Shown: piece after piece, positions 9,601 through 20,479 of the stretch
How the letters are laid out: each line of letters opens with the position of its first letter
How positions within the stretch are numbered: position 1 is the first letter of the stretch
Assembly: GCF_021631985.1 (NCBI RefSeq)
Contig: NZ_CP070225.1
Span: 6,882,001-6,946,000 of the forward strand
Source: Sandaracinus amylolyticus
Lineage (GTDB): Bacteria; Myxococcota_A; Polyangia; Polyangiales; Sandaracinaceae
DNA length: 64,000 nucleotides
Reading direction: 5' to 3'
Translations under genes and position numbers: made by a program
The notes under the pieces: generated by a model
Told to the model about the DNA's origin: nothing
The model's input: only the letters and a program-made list of their open reading frames with translations
The model's database searches: none

Positions 9601-11093
9601 CGGTGGGCAGCCTGCTCGTGGTCGAGACCGCGCGCGACGAAGCCGCGATCCGTGACGTGCACGTCGTGCGCGCGCCCTTCACGCAGATCCTCGTCTCGTC
9701 GGCCGCCGACCTCTACGTGATCGCGAACGACGTCGACTGCGGCAACCGCGAGGACACGACGCACACGCTCACCGTCGACGTGCGCCGGTTCGAGAGCGAG
9801 ACGACGCTCGCGAACGCCGTCATCACGCAGATGAGCGAGACGCTCGCCGAGATCCGCACGCTCGAGCCGCTGCTCGTCGCGCAGGGCTCGATCCTTCCGT
9901 CGCAGCTCGGTGCGGTGCGGAGCGAGGCGATCCTCGACCTCCAGACGCGCTCCGGTCGCGAGTACGCGACGCTGCCGGCGTCGCTCACCGGCCTCTTCGA
10001 GGCGTTCCTCGATCGCGAGATCGTGCGTCTCGAGCGCGCGGTGCAGATCGCCGCGCTCGATCGCGAGATCGACGCGATGTCCCTCGAGGTCGCGGATCTC
10101 CGACAGGAGCGCGTCCTGGTCGAGCACCACGGCCGGCTGACGCAGCTCGTGCCCACGTGGACGCTGCGCAACCTCGGCGGTGAGCAACTGCGCGACTCGG
10201 CGCGCGAGCTCGCATCGCAGTCGCGTCGCTATCTCTATCCCGTGCTCGACCTCTGGTACCCGGAGGTGCTCGACGAGCTCGACATCGCCGAGGCCGCGGA
10301 GCCGCTGCTCTCGGCGGGCCCCTCCACCAGCACGCTCGATCTCGCCTCGGACGTGGGCGCGGTGCTCGACGCGACGCTCTCGCGGTTCGATGCCGCGAGC
10401 CCGGGCTACAAGGAGACGGCGCAGCGCCCGCTCATCGCGGTGAGCTTCGTGCGGCCCGACGTCGTCGCCGATCCGTTCACGCCGATCTCGAGCCTGCCGA
10501 AGGCCGACGAGCAGCGCAGCGCGTCGCTGTGGTCCGACGTGCAGTCGCTCTCGACCGGCGCGATCACGATCCGTCCCGAGGACATCTACACGCGGTTCGG
10601 CGGCGCGGGCGGTCTGCTCGCGTGCACCGAGGCGGTGCCGGTCATCCAGCGCATGGCGCTCTTCGTGGTGCGCCCCGGCGGCGTGACCGACACCGACGAT
10701 CTCAACGACGAGCGGCGCTTCCTGACCGGACGTGCGTCGGTGACGCAGCCCTTCGCCGAGACCTCGGGGCCGGTCACGTACACGCTGGGCAACGCGATCT
10801 GGCAGCAGTTCCAGGTCCCGGTGCTCTACGGCTCGTACACCGGCGCGCTCTCGACGTTCGTGCAGCGCGCGATCACGTCGGGCGCCGCCGAGCTCCCCGA
10901 GGGCGCGGTCGGGCTCTCGCCGTTCGGCAGCATGGAGATCGACTTCCAGGGCCTGACGTCGCTGCGCGACGGCGCGCTCGGAGACGGGATCACCACGCAG
11001 GGCACCGAAGCGACCGAGATCGTGCTCGTGATGCAGATCGACTCGCGCAGCACCGCGACGCCGCTCGCCTGGATCCCCCAATGCGCGCCCTGA
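6675..11093 (+). CDS. Very large secreted lipoprotein with coiled coils, possibly Tc-toxin A-like
   Basis: A 1472-residue protein. I start it at the ATG giving M-R-P-Q-F-A-P-L-F, with GAGG nine bases upstream, because this yields a clean lipoprotein signal peptide with lipobox L-G-A-C. A Cys-rich segment (about residues 30-270) is followed by a long mainly helical part. Predicted coiled coils lie at about 735-780 and 1110-1165, the latter with Q-I-A-A-L-D-R-E-I-D-A-M. The C-terminus is beta-rich (G-L-S-P-F-G-S-M-E-I-D near 1415). Long helices, a beta tail and a following RHS gene recall Tc-toxin A subunits, though it is much shorter and lipidated. I do not recognise the family firmly. The repeat at 11090 begins at its stop codon. 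Confidence 0.65.
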   Translation: MRPQFAPLFTPLLFVLGACAAGEALPSDREVEPATFALSTEGADTPAAPECGPSSITTPSSTSAVCRGPWEYERWAFCSMSHSSCGAQICPDGRDGEPQYSTCARWEFGHTMTTETVAPARRTVGAQCWREAELDRWMCLIDSAEANSACRAHVGERVTARRNAVPADKRALVTSTSQYRVVRQATQANRTAEIECTGTVEYPRARSRKDAACGCAVDLEYPVCRVQHEDCGPDGTRRWSASGLSRASLFLSDRNGAWSATGAHGSFCTSADTLPMGTATEVRAKYARLRTSWDTRTAARSTYARNLRQLYELRGEALTEEQRAFARTLYRDHAGAPLACGTAPPAIVPTRCTDTTSADVRGALLRCSRLAMGHVPASVDALELASCADALERASTMPADCGAAAARTSLRESTTTIAARALSLIEHPIAGLGTFERQLYLMDRWDTAMRTSYAADGPTDALRVEQSGIRSEMLGRFWRIGMARRDVLDPLTGGGPLETALVTVSDRAFALDREVLVAAHTRVASLPAVVVEGVTVAPAITVNRAPIRGAMLLMVTADALTGLDERLSDLATFHDFACQFAHCEERESPTRLARFFAVIAALDHEPTLGAELGALPTAETLDGWRTAFAAMRGQHADFATAMRDAGLALPLADVESTSDVAPEAVSIARIVLLAERRSASFASIGLLDPVDRRTLYAGVNDRQRDTVMTTMRTAMGRLEDSRRDYRQDLTTIVGGVADQVGNEQSLARIDARIDRLTRDIDLATQDIAGLQASASAEDVRYGDLGAALTGISGTFDSGQLVQVGDTTRLALDGTAARWTWGAVDLDAHSVSTIAAEAGEVVMLAPNGQWAPTCALRDTRVRGDEGGAQDLDVTGITTGPEGFSLVINNGRTEARSAAFQTSSAGNVTVGVRGEVCYGGSAVEKGFGMSAQACAYVDASWSWGRETTRGHSSESSTTWSSQFASGLRLSNTPFPRLPVGSLLVVETARDEAAIRDVHVVRAPFTQILVSSAADLYVIANDVDCGNREDTTHTLTVDVRRFESETTLANAVITQMSETLAEIRTLEPLLVAQGSILPSQLGAVRSEAILDLQTRSGREYATLPASLTGLFEAFLDREIVRLERAVQIAALDREIDAMSLEVADLRQERVLVEHHGRLTQLVPTWTLRNLGGEQLRDSARELASQSRRYLYPVLDLWYPEVLDELDIAEAAEPLLSAGPSTSTLDLASDVGAVLDATLSRFDAASPGYKETAQRPLIAVSFVRPDVVADPFTPISSLPKADEQRSASLWSDVQSLSTGAITIRPEDIYTRFGGAGGLLACTEAVPVIQRMALFVVRPGGVTDTDDLNDERRFLTGRASVTQPFAETSGPVTYTLGNAIWQQFQVPVLYGSYTGALSTFVQRAITSGAAELPEGAVGLSPFGSMEIDFQGLTSLRDGALGDGITTQGTEATEIVLVMQIDSRSTATPLAWIPQCAP

Positions 11094-11203
11094 GCTGAGT
11101 TTTCGGGAGGGGTCTTGGAAGACCCCTCCCCCCGACCGGCAAAGCCGGATCGGGGCCCCCCACCCCGAACACTGCGCGCGGGGCCCCAGCCCCGCTTGCT
11201 CTC
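11090..11203 (+). repeat. Dispersed hairpin-rich repeat, copy A
   Basis: About 114 bases that recur in inverted orientation at 59141-59252, with about 13 differences by hand alignment. The element starts at the stop codon of the upstream lipoprotein gene. It holds a near-perfect hairpin (12-bp arms, 11105-11116 and 11119-11130) and a second one with stem CCGGC-AAA-GCCGG (11136-11148) plus outer pairs. Loop or wobble positions differ between copies while the stems stay paired, which fits a structured RNA or terminator-type element. Confidence 0.85.
11105..11130 (+). terminator. Hairpin terminator within repeat copy A
   Basis: The arms GGGAGGGGTCTT and AAGACCCCTCCC are separated by GG and lie 12 bases after the lipoprotein stop codon. 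There is no T-run. The position and strength fit a transcription terminator or mRNA 3' stabiliser between the lipoprotein and RHS genes. Confidence 0.55.
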
Positions 11204-11314
11204 GCCACTCGACGCTTCGACGCGCTCCGCGTCACGACGCGCGCGCGTCGCAGCCTCGTTCTCCATTCCCCATCTCCCCTTTTTCTCTCTCTCGCATTTC
11301 GAGAAGGAGCAGCG

Positions 11315-14300
11315 ATGTCTTCCGTCCGACGTTCGTATTCGACGACTCTCGCTTCATTGGCGCTCTTCGGCGTCCTGAGCTCCAACGCGTCCGCACAGAC
11401 CTATCGAGACGCGCTGGTGCAGGCTCCCACGCTCGGCGCACCGACGCGCGGGTCCGTCGCAGGCACGCTCGCGAGCCTGCGATATGCCCCGAGCGATCTC
11501 GCGCGCGGCACCTTCCATCTACCGAGCCCGTTCACCGTTCCGACCGAGCGCGGCCCGCTGCTCGCACCCGCGTTCCCTGCGTACTCGCCGGACGTCGGGC
11601 TCTCGGAGTGGGGCATGGGATGGGCCGCGGATCTCTCGATCCGACGATTCCGCACCATCGGCACCATCGACTACTCGTCGAACGACGAGCTGGTCTCGCC
11701 GTGGGGGCGGCTCGTGCGCGGCGACGACGGCGCGCTCTACGCCGCGGCGCTCGAGGAGCGCGTGCGCGTGGTCTCCGAGAGCGGCGGCTACGTCGCGACG
11801 ATGCCCGACGGCACGCGCTGGATCTTCCGCGCCGCGGACGCGATCACGAACGCGCGCGGCACGTACCAGTGGAACGCGAGCGAGGTCGTCTCGCCGCTCG
11901 GCGATCGCACCGAGCTCGTGTGGACGTCGAACGCATCGGGACGTCGCTTCCTGTCCGAGGTGCGATGGGGCGGCCGCGGCGCGACGCGCGAGCACCGCGC
12001 CGTGCTCGGCTACGACACGGTCCCGGTCGCGCTCGCGGATCACGCGTCCGGCGCCCGGCTGCTCCTCGATCGACGCGTGCGCGAGATCGCGGCGGAGACG
12101 CGCGATCCCACGTCGAGCACGTGGGCGCGGCGCTGGACCTACGAGCTCGCCTATCGCGAGAGCCCCGCGGGCGCGGCGTTCTACCTGACGTCGGTCACCC
12201 GTCGCTTCCCGACCGGCGCCGCCGAGCCGGCCGTCACCTACGAGTACGCGATGAGCGAGGATCGCCTCGCCACCGCGTCGCTCGAGCGGATGACCGAGCT
12301 CGATGCGTACCTCGCGCGCGTCGGCGGCACCGGCATCCAGCCCGAGGTCGTGTCGTTCTTCGATCTCGAGGACGACGGCCGCATCGACATGGAGCACCGC
12401 TACGACCACTCGCTCGTGCACCACACCGACGCGGGCTGGACGTGGGAGGGACCGCCGGGGCGCGACGGGGACGAGCACGCGCTCTGCCGTCCCGCGGCGT
12501 CGCACCAGAACCGCCCTCGCCTGCTCGTGCGCATGACGCCCGATGCGGCCGAGCCCGAGGTCGTGGTCGCGTATCGCAGCGGCACGAACACCGGTCTCGT
12601 GATCTGCGATCGTGAAGGTGATCAGCTGCACCGCGAGGCCGTGCCCGGCGCGTGGGATCTCGGGGCGAACACGCGCCTCGTCGATCTCGATCGCGATCTG
12701 CGCCCCGACTTCGTGCGTGTCTATCGCGGCGGATACGAGATCCTGCGGAACGTCAGTGACGAGCGTGGATATCGATTCGAGCGCTCCGCGCCCGGCACAC
12801 TGACACCCTCGTTCGCGCCGACTGCCACGTGGGTCCAGGACGTCAACGGCGACGGGCTCGCCGATCTCGTCGCGCGCAGCACCGCGAACGTGGTCGTGTG
12901 GTTCGGCCTCGGCGGCAATCGATTCGAGACCAACGGCACGACGTTCGGATTCCTGTCGTCGAACGGACCGGTCACGAACCTCGGCTCGTTCCAGATCACG
13001 TTCACCGACGCGAACCACGACGGCCTCGCGGATGCGCTGCTCTCGTCGGGTCGATATCTGATGCTCTTCACGAACCGCGGGACGCATTTCCAGCAGATCG
13101 CGGTGCCCGGGTTCTCGGCGATCACCTGGACCGTCGGTCTGCCGGTCGCGGCCGATCTCGATGGTCGCGGCGAAGAGCAAGCGGTGCTCGTGAACGGACA
13201 GAGCACTTATCGCATCACGCTGTCCGCGCCCGAGTCGGGGCTCATGGTGCGCGCCGACGACGGCCGCGGCGGCATCGCGCGCTTCGAGTACCGCCGCGCG
13301 CGTCCGACGCCCGGCATCGTGCGCCGTCCGCCGATGCTGACGCGCATGGAGGTGAGCGCGACCGGCGTGACGCCGGTCTCGTTCAGCTACGACTACGAGG
13401 ACGCGGTGTTCCACGGCGCGGCGCGACACCTGCTCGGGTTCGGCACCGTGCGCCGCGACGCGCCGAACGCGATCGAGACCGCCGAGTTCCACTTCGACGA
13501 CGACGTGTCGGGCCTGCTCGTGGGCACGCGCATCGCGGCGGACGAGACCGACGTGTTCCGCTTCGAGGCGCGTACCTACGACGAAGCGCGGTTCCGCGGC
13601 GTGCGCTTCCTGCGCCCGCGCGATCGTCACGCGGGCTGGTCCGATCGCACCGGCACCGTCGTCGACGGCACCCGCACGATCCACGAGGCCTACGCGAACG
13701 AGCTCTGCGTCACCCGCGCGCGCAGCGTGTCGCGCCACGGCGAGCTCGTCACCGAGAACCAGCTCGATCCCGTGCCCGGCCTCGGCGCCGCGCTGCACTG
13801 CACGCCGCGTGTGATCCGCAACGTCGGCACCCACCCCGGGCGCACCGAGCTCGACTTCGACTACCGTGCCGAGATCGAGCGCGACGCGATCGGGATGCTC
13901 ACGCGCATCACGGCGATCGCGGGTGATCGGCGGCTCGTGCTGCAGGAGGTCGCGTACGACGCGCAGCACCGGATCGCATCGATCCTGGCTCCGTCCGAAG
14001 GTCGCACCGCGATGCAGTACGACCCGAGCACGGGCCTGCTCACCTCGATCACCGGACCCGACGGAGTCGTCACCGCGGTGACGCGCGACGCGCGCACCGA
14101 CGCGCTCGTGAAGCTGCTGATGGGGCGCGGCCCCGGCGGCGACTGGAACCGCACGTTCCACTACGACGCGCTCGAGCGACTCGACGCGACGTGGGACGAC
14201 GTGGGCGCCGGCGACGCCGCGCTCCCCGACCTCGCGTACGAGTACCGTTACGCCGACGCGACCCGTCCTGCCGCGATCCTCTCGCGCCAGCTGATCGACG

Positions 14301-16999
14301 CGTCGTCACGCTCGGTCGCCGAGACGATCGAGCTCCAGGCCGCGACCGGCGACGTGCTCGCGACCGCGGTGCGCACCACGCAGGGCTGGGCATTCGACGG
14401 GCTCGAGCTCGCCGATCCCTCGGCGTCGCGTGTCGATCGTTTCCACCGCGCCCCGGTGAGCGCGGATCCCCGCTCGCTCACGCTCGCGCAGCTCGTCGAC
14501 GCGGCGTCCCGCACTGCGCTCGGTCATCGCGTCGACTCGGCGCTCGGCCATGCGATCGAAGAGGTGACGACCGTGCGCGAGGGCGTGCGGCGCACCACCG
14601 GCGAGCGCGTCGCGGTGCGCGCCGATGGCGTGCTCCACGAGGCGATCGAGAACGGCGTCGTCGCGGGCACGAGCGTGACCGACGGCGACGATCGTGTGAT
14701 CACCACGACCGATGGGGCCGGCGCGATCACGACGCGCAGCTACGACGCGCTCGGTCGCCTGGTGCGCGTCGCGCTCCCGGGCGACGCGACCCAGTCGGTG
14801 GGCTACGACCACTTCGGCCGCGTCGGAACGGTGCTCCGCAGCGACGTGGGCCGCACCGAGCTCGAGTACGACGCTGTCGGCCGCATGCTGCGCCGGCGCG
14901 TCGTCGACACCGCGGGCGCGGAGCTGCGCTCGACGCGCTTCGAGCACGATGCGATCGGACGCGTCGTGCGCGAGGTCCATCGCCGCGCGAGCGACGGCGC
15001 CGAGATCGCGTACGAGCGTCGCTACGACGAGGGCACGGGCGAGCTCGGTCAGCTCACGTCGGTGCACGGTCCGGGGTTCGTCCGGCGCGAGCGTCACCAC
15101 CGCGATGGTCGCGTCGCGCGCAGCGAGCTCGAGCTGACGGGCTTCCGCACCATCGTGGTCGAGCGGACGTACGCGGAGGACGGCACCGAGCGGAGCGCTA
15201 CGCGCACCGTGCTCGATCCCTCGGGCCGCGTGCTGCTGCGCAGCGAGCAGACGACGGTCTACGACGCGCTGGGCCGCATCGCTGGGCGCACGCTCGGCGG
15301 CGCGCCGCTCTACGAGCTCGCGTACGACGGCGAAGGACGGGTGTCGCACGTGGCGTTCGCGAACGGCGAGATGCTCGTGATGCGCTTCGATCCCGTCACC
15401 CACGGCACGGTCGGCTACGACCACGTGACCGACGACTGGAGCCTCGCCGTCGAGGTCGAGCGCGACGCGCGCGGGCTCGTCTCCGCGGAGCGCGTCGAGC
15501 TCTCGAGCGGCGGCGACGCGCCCGTCGTGCACGATCGCGAGTACAGCTACGACGCGCGACGCTTCCTCACCGAGCGTCGCGGCCCCGACGGTACGTCGGC
15601 GTACACCTACGACGCGGCGAGCCGCCTCGCGTCGTCGAGCGATCTCGTCGGTCGGCGCACCCACACGCGGCTCGGCCGCACCGCGACGATCGGCACCTCG
15701 ACGTATCGCTACGACGCGGCGGGGCGCGTGATCGCGCGCGACGGGACGACGATGACGTACGGCGCGCACGGCGAGCTCGAGCGCGTCACGCGCGACGGCC
15801 GCTCGTACGCCTACGTCTACGACGAGAGCGGCGCGCGGCTGCTCAAGCTGGACGGCGCGCGCGTGGTCGCCGCGTTCGTCGACGGCGCGTACCTCTCGGA
15901 CGCGATGGTCGTCGAGCCGGTCGAGGTCGCAGGACGCCTCGCGGGCGTGCTGGTGAACGGCGTCTATCGCTCGGTCGCGACCGATCCGCGCGGCACTCCG
16001 CTCGCGACCAGCGAAGGCACGTTCGTCGACGCGAGCCCCTATGGCCTGCGTCGTGAGCACACCGATCTCTCGGTCGCGCTCGACTACGTCGAGCACGGCT
16101 ACGACGCCGATCTCGGCACCGTGCGAATGGGCGCGCGCGACTACGACCCGATGCTCGGCGAGTTCCTCACGCCCGATCCGCTCTACTCCGCGGAGATCGA
16201 GCGCTGCGCGAGCGATCCGGTGCAGTGCACGCTCTACGCGTACGCGAGCAACGATCCGATCGCACACGTCGATCCGAGCGGGCTCGAGGGCGGGCCGACG
16301 CTCGACGTCGACCTCACGCTGCGGCTCGAGACGGGCGAATTCCAGGACGTGAGCCCGAGCTCCGCGATCCCCGACTTCGTGCTGTCTCCGGAGTCGCGCA
16401 TCCACGGCCTCGAGGGCCAGGCCGGCGAGATCGCGGCGAGCGCGCAGCGCGGCTACAACGCGCAGTGGACGGTGGAGATGCACCCTCCGTCGTCGTCGTG
16501 GTGGAACGAGCTCGTCGGCGGGACCGCGGAATTCGTCACGCCCGAAGCGACGCTGACCGATGGCGACGTCCGCAACCTCACCAGCGCGCTCGGCAACATC
16601 GCGGCGGGCGGCGACCTGGTGCTGCCCGACAGCGGGGTCACGGTTCACTTCGAGGTCGCGAACGCGTACGCGCTGAGCGACTGGGAGTCGGGCGCCGTCG
16701 CGAGCGAGGCGAGGCGGACCTCCGAGGCGTCGAAGGAGTCGTCGTGGGGCGGAGGGGTCACCCTCGTGTTCGAGACGGGTCGCGGGCCGGACGTCGAGGT
16801 CACCGGCGAGCGCGGGTTCTCGAACGGCACCACGGGCAGCGTGGAGACGACCACGACCACCACGATCCCGATGCGCGGGCGCGACGTGGTCGGCAGGGTG
16901 ACGATGGTGCTCGAGGGCCGACAGGGCTCGGTCCTCTGGCGTCATCAGGTCGACCTCGGCTATCGCCGCGTGTTCCAGACCGCGCCGCGCGCGCGCTGA
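11315..16999 (+). CDS. Secreted RHS-repeat protein with TcB-like N-terminal half
   Basis: A 1894-residue protein whose ATG is preceded by AGAAGGAG five bases away. Residues 1-27 form a Sec signal peptide (cleavage after A-S-A). The first 700 residues recall SpvB/TcB: FG-GAP/VCBS-like strands (D-V-N-G-D-G-L-A-D near 507; D-A-N-H-D-G-L-A-D near 564) and H-L-L-G-F-G-T-V-R-R-D near 706. RHS/YD repeats fill about 860-1600 and end in the core Y-D-P-M-L-G-E-F-L-T-P-D-P near 1610 and D-P-S-G-L near 1652. The last 240 residues are the variable region; I see no known toxin fold in them. RHS shells encapsulate a C-terminal effector, and this resembles fused TcB and TcC parts. No immunity gene is obvious downstream. 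Confidence 0.85.
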   Translation: MSSVRRSYSTTLASLALFGVLSSNASAQTYRDALVQAPTLGAPTRGSVAGTLASLRYAPSDLARGTFHLPSPFTVPTERGPLLAPAFPAYSPDVGLSEWGMGWAADLSIRRFRTIGTIDYSSNDELVSPWGRLVRGDDGALYAAALEERVRVVSESGGYVATMPDGTRWIFRAADAITNARGTYQWNASEVVSPLGDRTELVWTSNASGRRFLSEVRWGGRGATREHRAVLGYDTVPVALADHASGARLLLDRRVREIAAETRDPTSSTWARRWTYELAYRESPAGAAFYLTSVTRRFPTGAAEPAVTYEYAMSEDRLATASLERMTELDAYLARVGGTGIQPEVVSFFDLEDDGRIDMEHRYDHSLVHHTDAGWTWEGPPGRDGDEHALCRPAASHQNRPRLLVRMTPDAAEPEVVVAYRSGTNTGLVICDREGDQLHREAVPGAWDLGANTRLVDLDRDLRPDFVRVYRGGYEILRNVSDERGYRFERSAPGTLTPSFAPTATWVQDVNGDGLADLVARSTANVVVWFGLGGNRFETNGTTFGFLSSNGPVTNLGSFQITFTDANHDGLADALLSSGRYLMLFTNRGTHFQQIAVPGFSAITWTVGLPVAADLDGRGEEQAVLVNGQSTYRITLSAPESGLMVRADDGRGGIARFEYRRARPTPGIVRRPPMLTRMEVSATGVTPVSFSYDYEDAVFHGAARHLLGFGTVRRDAPNAIETAEFHFDDDVSGLLVGTRIAADETDVFRFEARTYDEARFRGVRFLRPRDRHAGWSDRTGTVVDGTRTIHEAYANELCVTRARSVSRHGELVTENQLDPVPGLGAALHCTPRVIRNVGTHPGRTELDFDYRAEIERDAIGMLTRITAIAGDRRLVLQEVAYDAQHRIASILAPSEGRTAMQYDPSTGLLTSITGPDGVVTAVTRDARTDALVKLLMGRGPGGDWNRTFHYDALERLDATWDDVGAGDAALPDLAYEYRYADATRPAAILSRQLIDASSRSVAETIELQAATGDVLATAVRTTQGWAFDGLELADPSASRVDRFHRAPVSADPRSLTLAQLVDAASRTALGHRVDSALGHAIEEVTTVREGVRRTTGERVAVRADGVLHEAIENGVVAGTSVTDGDDRVITTTDGAGAITTRSYDALGRLVRVALPGDATQSVGYDHFGRVGTVLRSDVGRTELEYDAVGRMLRRRVVDTAGAELRSTRFEHDAIGRVVREVHRRASDGAEIAYERRYDEGTGELGQLTSVHGPGFVRRERHHRDGRVARSELELTGFRTIVVERTYAEDGTERSATRTVLDPSGRVLLRSEQTTVYDALGRIAGRTLGGAPLYELAYDGEGRVSHVAFANGEMLVMRFDPVTHGTVGYDHVTDDWSLAVEVERDARGLVSAERVELSSGGDAPVVHDREYSYDARRFLTERRGPDGTSAYTYDAASRLASSSDLVGRRTHTRLGRTATIGTSTYRYDAAGRVIARDGTTMTYGAHGELERVTRDGRSYAYVYDESGARLLKLDGARVVAAFVDGAYLSDAMVVEPVEVAGRLAGVLVNGVYRSVATDPRGTPLATSEGTFVDASPYGLRREHTDLSVALDYVEHGYDADLGTVRMGARDYDPMLGEFLTPDPLYSAEIERCASDPVQCTLYAYASNDPIAHVDPSGLEGGPTLDVDLTLRLETGEFQDVSPSSAIPDFVLSPESRIHGLEGQAGEIAASAQRGYNAQWTVEMHPPSSSWWNELVGGTAEFVTPEATLTDGDVRNLTSALGNIAAGGDLVLPDSGVTVHFEVANAYALSDWESGAVASEARRTSEASKESSWGGGVTLVFETGRGPDVEVTGERGFSNGTTGSVETTTTTTIPMRGRDVVGRVTMVLEGRQGSVLWRHQVDLGYRRVFQTAPRAR

Positions 17000-17029
17000 T
17001 CGATCCGCGCAGCGTACGTAACGGCGAGC

Positions 17030-17070
17030 GCATCGGGCCCGTGGCCTAAGAGGCCCCGGAGGCCCGATGC
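17030..17070. terminator. Long hairpin between RHS and PadR genes
   Basis: A perfect 10-bp stem (GCATCGGGCC at 17030-17039 with GGCCCGATGC at 17061-17070) encloses a second small stem, GGCC-TAAGA-GGCC. It lies between the convergent RHS and PadR genes and could end transcription from both sides. It lacks T-tracts. Confidence 0.6.
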
Positions 17071-17176
17071 CTCGACCGGCGCTCGCTCCCATCGCGTGCC
17101 TGTAGAGCGTCGCGTGTGCCGGCGACCCAGGTCGGTGCCCGTCGATGCATCGGCGCCTCCACTCGAGCGCACGCGA

Positions 17177-17743
17177 TCAGCGCCGCGCGGCCTCGCGCTT
17201 CGCGAGCACCTTGAGCGCCAGCTTCGCCCAGCGGATGTTCTCCTGCTCGAAGGAGATCCCGCGCAAGAGCGTGAGGTACGGGCCGACCCGCTCCTCTTCG
17301 ACGAGGAAGTCCTCCTCGGAGCAGCCATCGAGCGAACGCTCGCGGCTCTTCTTGTAGTACGCGAGCTTCTGCTCCGCGATCGCCAGCCTCGCCTCGATGT
17401 GCGCCTTCACCGAGGCGAGGTCCCCGTGCTCCATGGCGTCGACCTGGATGAGCAGCTCGTCGCGAATGGCAGTCGGCTTCGGGTCGCGCGTCGTGAACTC
17501 GTGCAGCGCCTTCCGCCCCGCCTTGGTCAGCGAGAGCAAGCGCTTGTTCGGACGCTTCTCCTGCGCGACGACTCGCGCGGCGACGAGCCCTTCGTCCTGC
17601 ATCTTCTCGAGCTCTCGATAGAGCTGCGCCGGCGTGGCCGTCCAGAAGTTCGCGACGGCATAGTCGAACGCCTTGGCCAGGTCGTATCCCGACGACTCGC
17701 TGCCGTCGGCGAGGGCCGCGAGGATCGCGTCTTGGAGCGCCAT
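17177..17743 (-). CDS. PadR family transcriptional regulator
   Basis: A 188-residue PadR protein. The winged HTH (I-L-A-A-L-A-D-G-S-E-S-S-G-Y-D-L-A-K-A-F-D) fills residues 5-80, with the family motif L-Y-R-E-L-E-K-M-Q-D-E-G-L-V. A charged helical C-terminal dimerisation domain follows from about residue 90. It is divergent from an NTF2-like/dienoyl-CoA reductase pair, and two AT-rich palindromes lie in the 122-base gap, so it probably represses that operon and itself in response to an unknown small molecule. Confidence 0.9.
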   Translation of the reverse strand: MALQDAILAALADGSESSGYDLAKAFDYAVANFWTATPAQLYRELEKMQDEGLVAARVVAQEKRPNKRLLSLTKAGRKALHEFTTRDPKPTAIRDELLIQVDAMEHGDLASVKAHIEARLAIAEQKLAYYKKSRERSLDGCSEEDFLVEEERVGPYLTLLRGISFEQENIRWAKLALKVLAKREAARR

Positions 17744-17769
17744 GCACGCCTTCTAGGCCGAGCAGGCGG

Positions 17770-17791
17770 ACTATTCAACTCGTCGAATAGT
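17770..17791. promoter_or_regulatory. Palindromic operator 1 (PadR side)
   Basis: An inverted repeat with arms ACTATTC and GAATAGT separated by 8 bases lies 27 bases upstream of the padR start. The AT-rich dyad stands out from its surroundings. By analogy with other PadR regulators it is a likely autoregulatory binding site. Confidence 0.6.
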
Positions 17792-17834
17792 CTCGTTTGA
17801 CATCCCGGCAACCCGCGTGTAGTGCTTCATCGAT

Positions 17835-20294
<2,460 letters not shown>

Positions 20295-20348
20295 CCCCAC
20301 GTTTCGCGCCGTTTTCGCACCGCGGAATCTCGGTCCAGCTGGAGTGCT

Positions 20349-20400
20349 CGCTGGCGGAGGGCCCGCACGGGAGCGTGCGGCGCACGCGGACGGGAGGGCC
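20349..20400. other. Hairpin-rich intergenic stretch
   Basis: The 185-base gap after the reductase gene includes CCGCACG-GGAG-CGTGCGG and a larger GGGCCC-based inverted repeat around it. The position fits a terminator for the upstream operon. I see no promoter consensus for the following lipoprotein gene. Confidence 0.35.
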
Positions 20401-20479
20401 CTGCGCCGGCGAGCCGTTTTGCACACTCTCACCATTCCCATCTGGCCACGCCGCGGCCGGTTCGGTACCGTCCGCGGCG

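Noticed and set aside
6285-11081. A 1598-codon minus-strand open frame opposite the large lipoprotein
   Set aside because: The plus strand has a signal peptide, a ribosome binding site and sensible composition; the minus frame is low-complexity Arg/His/Ala.
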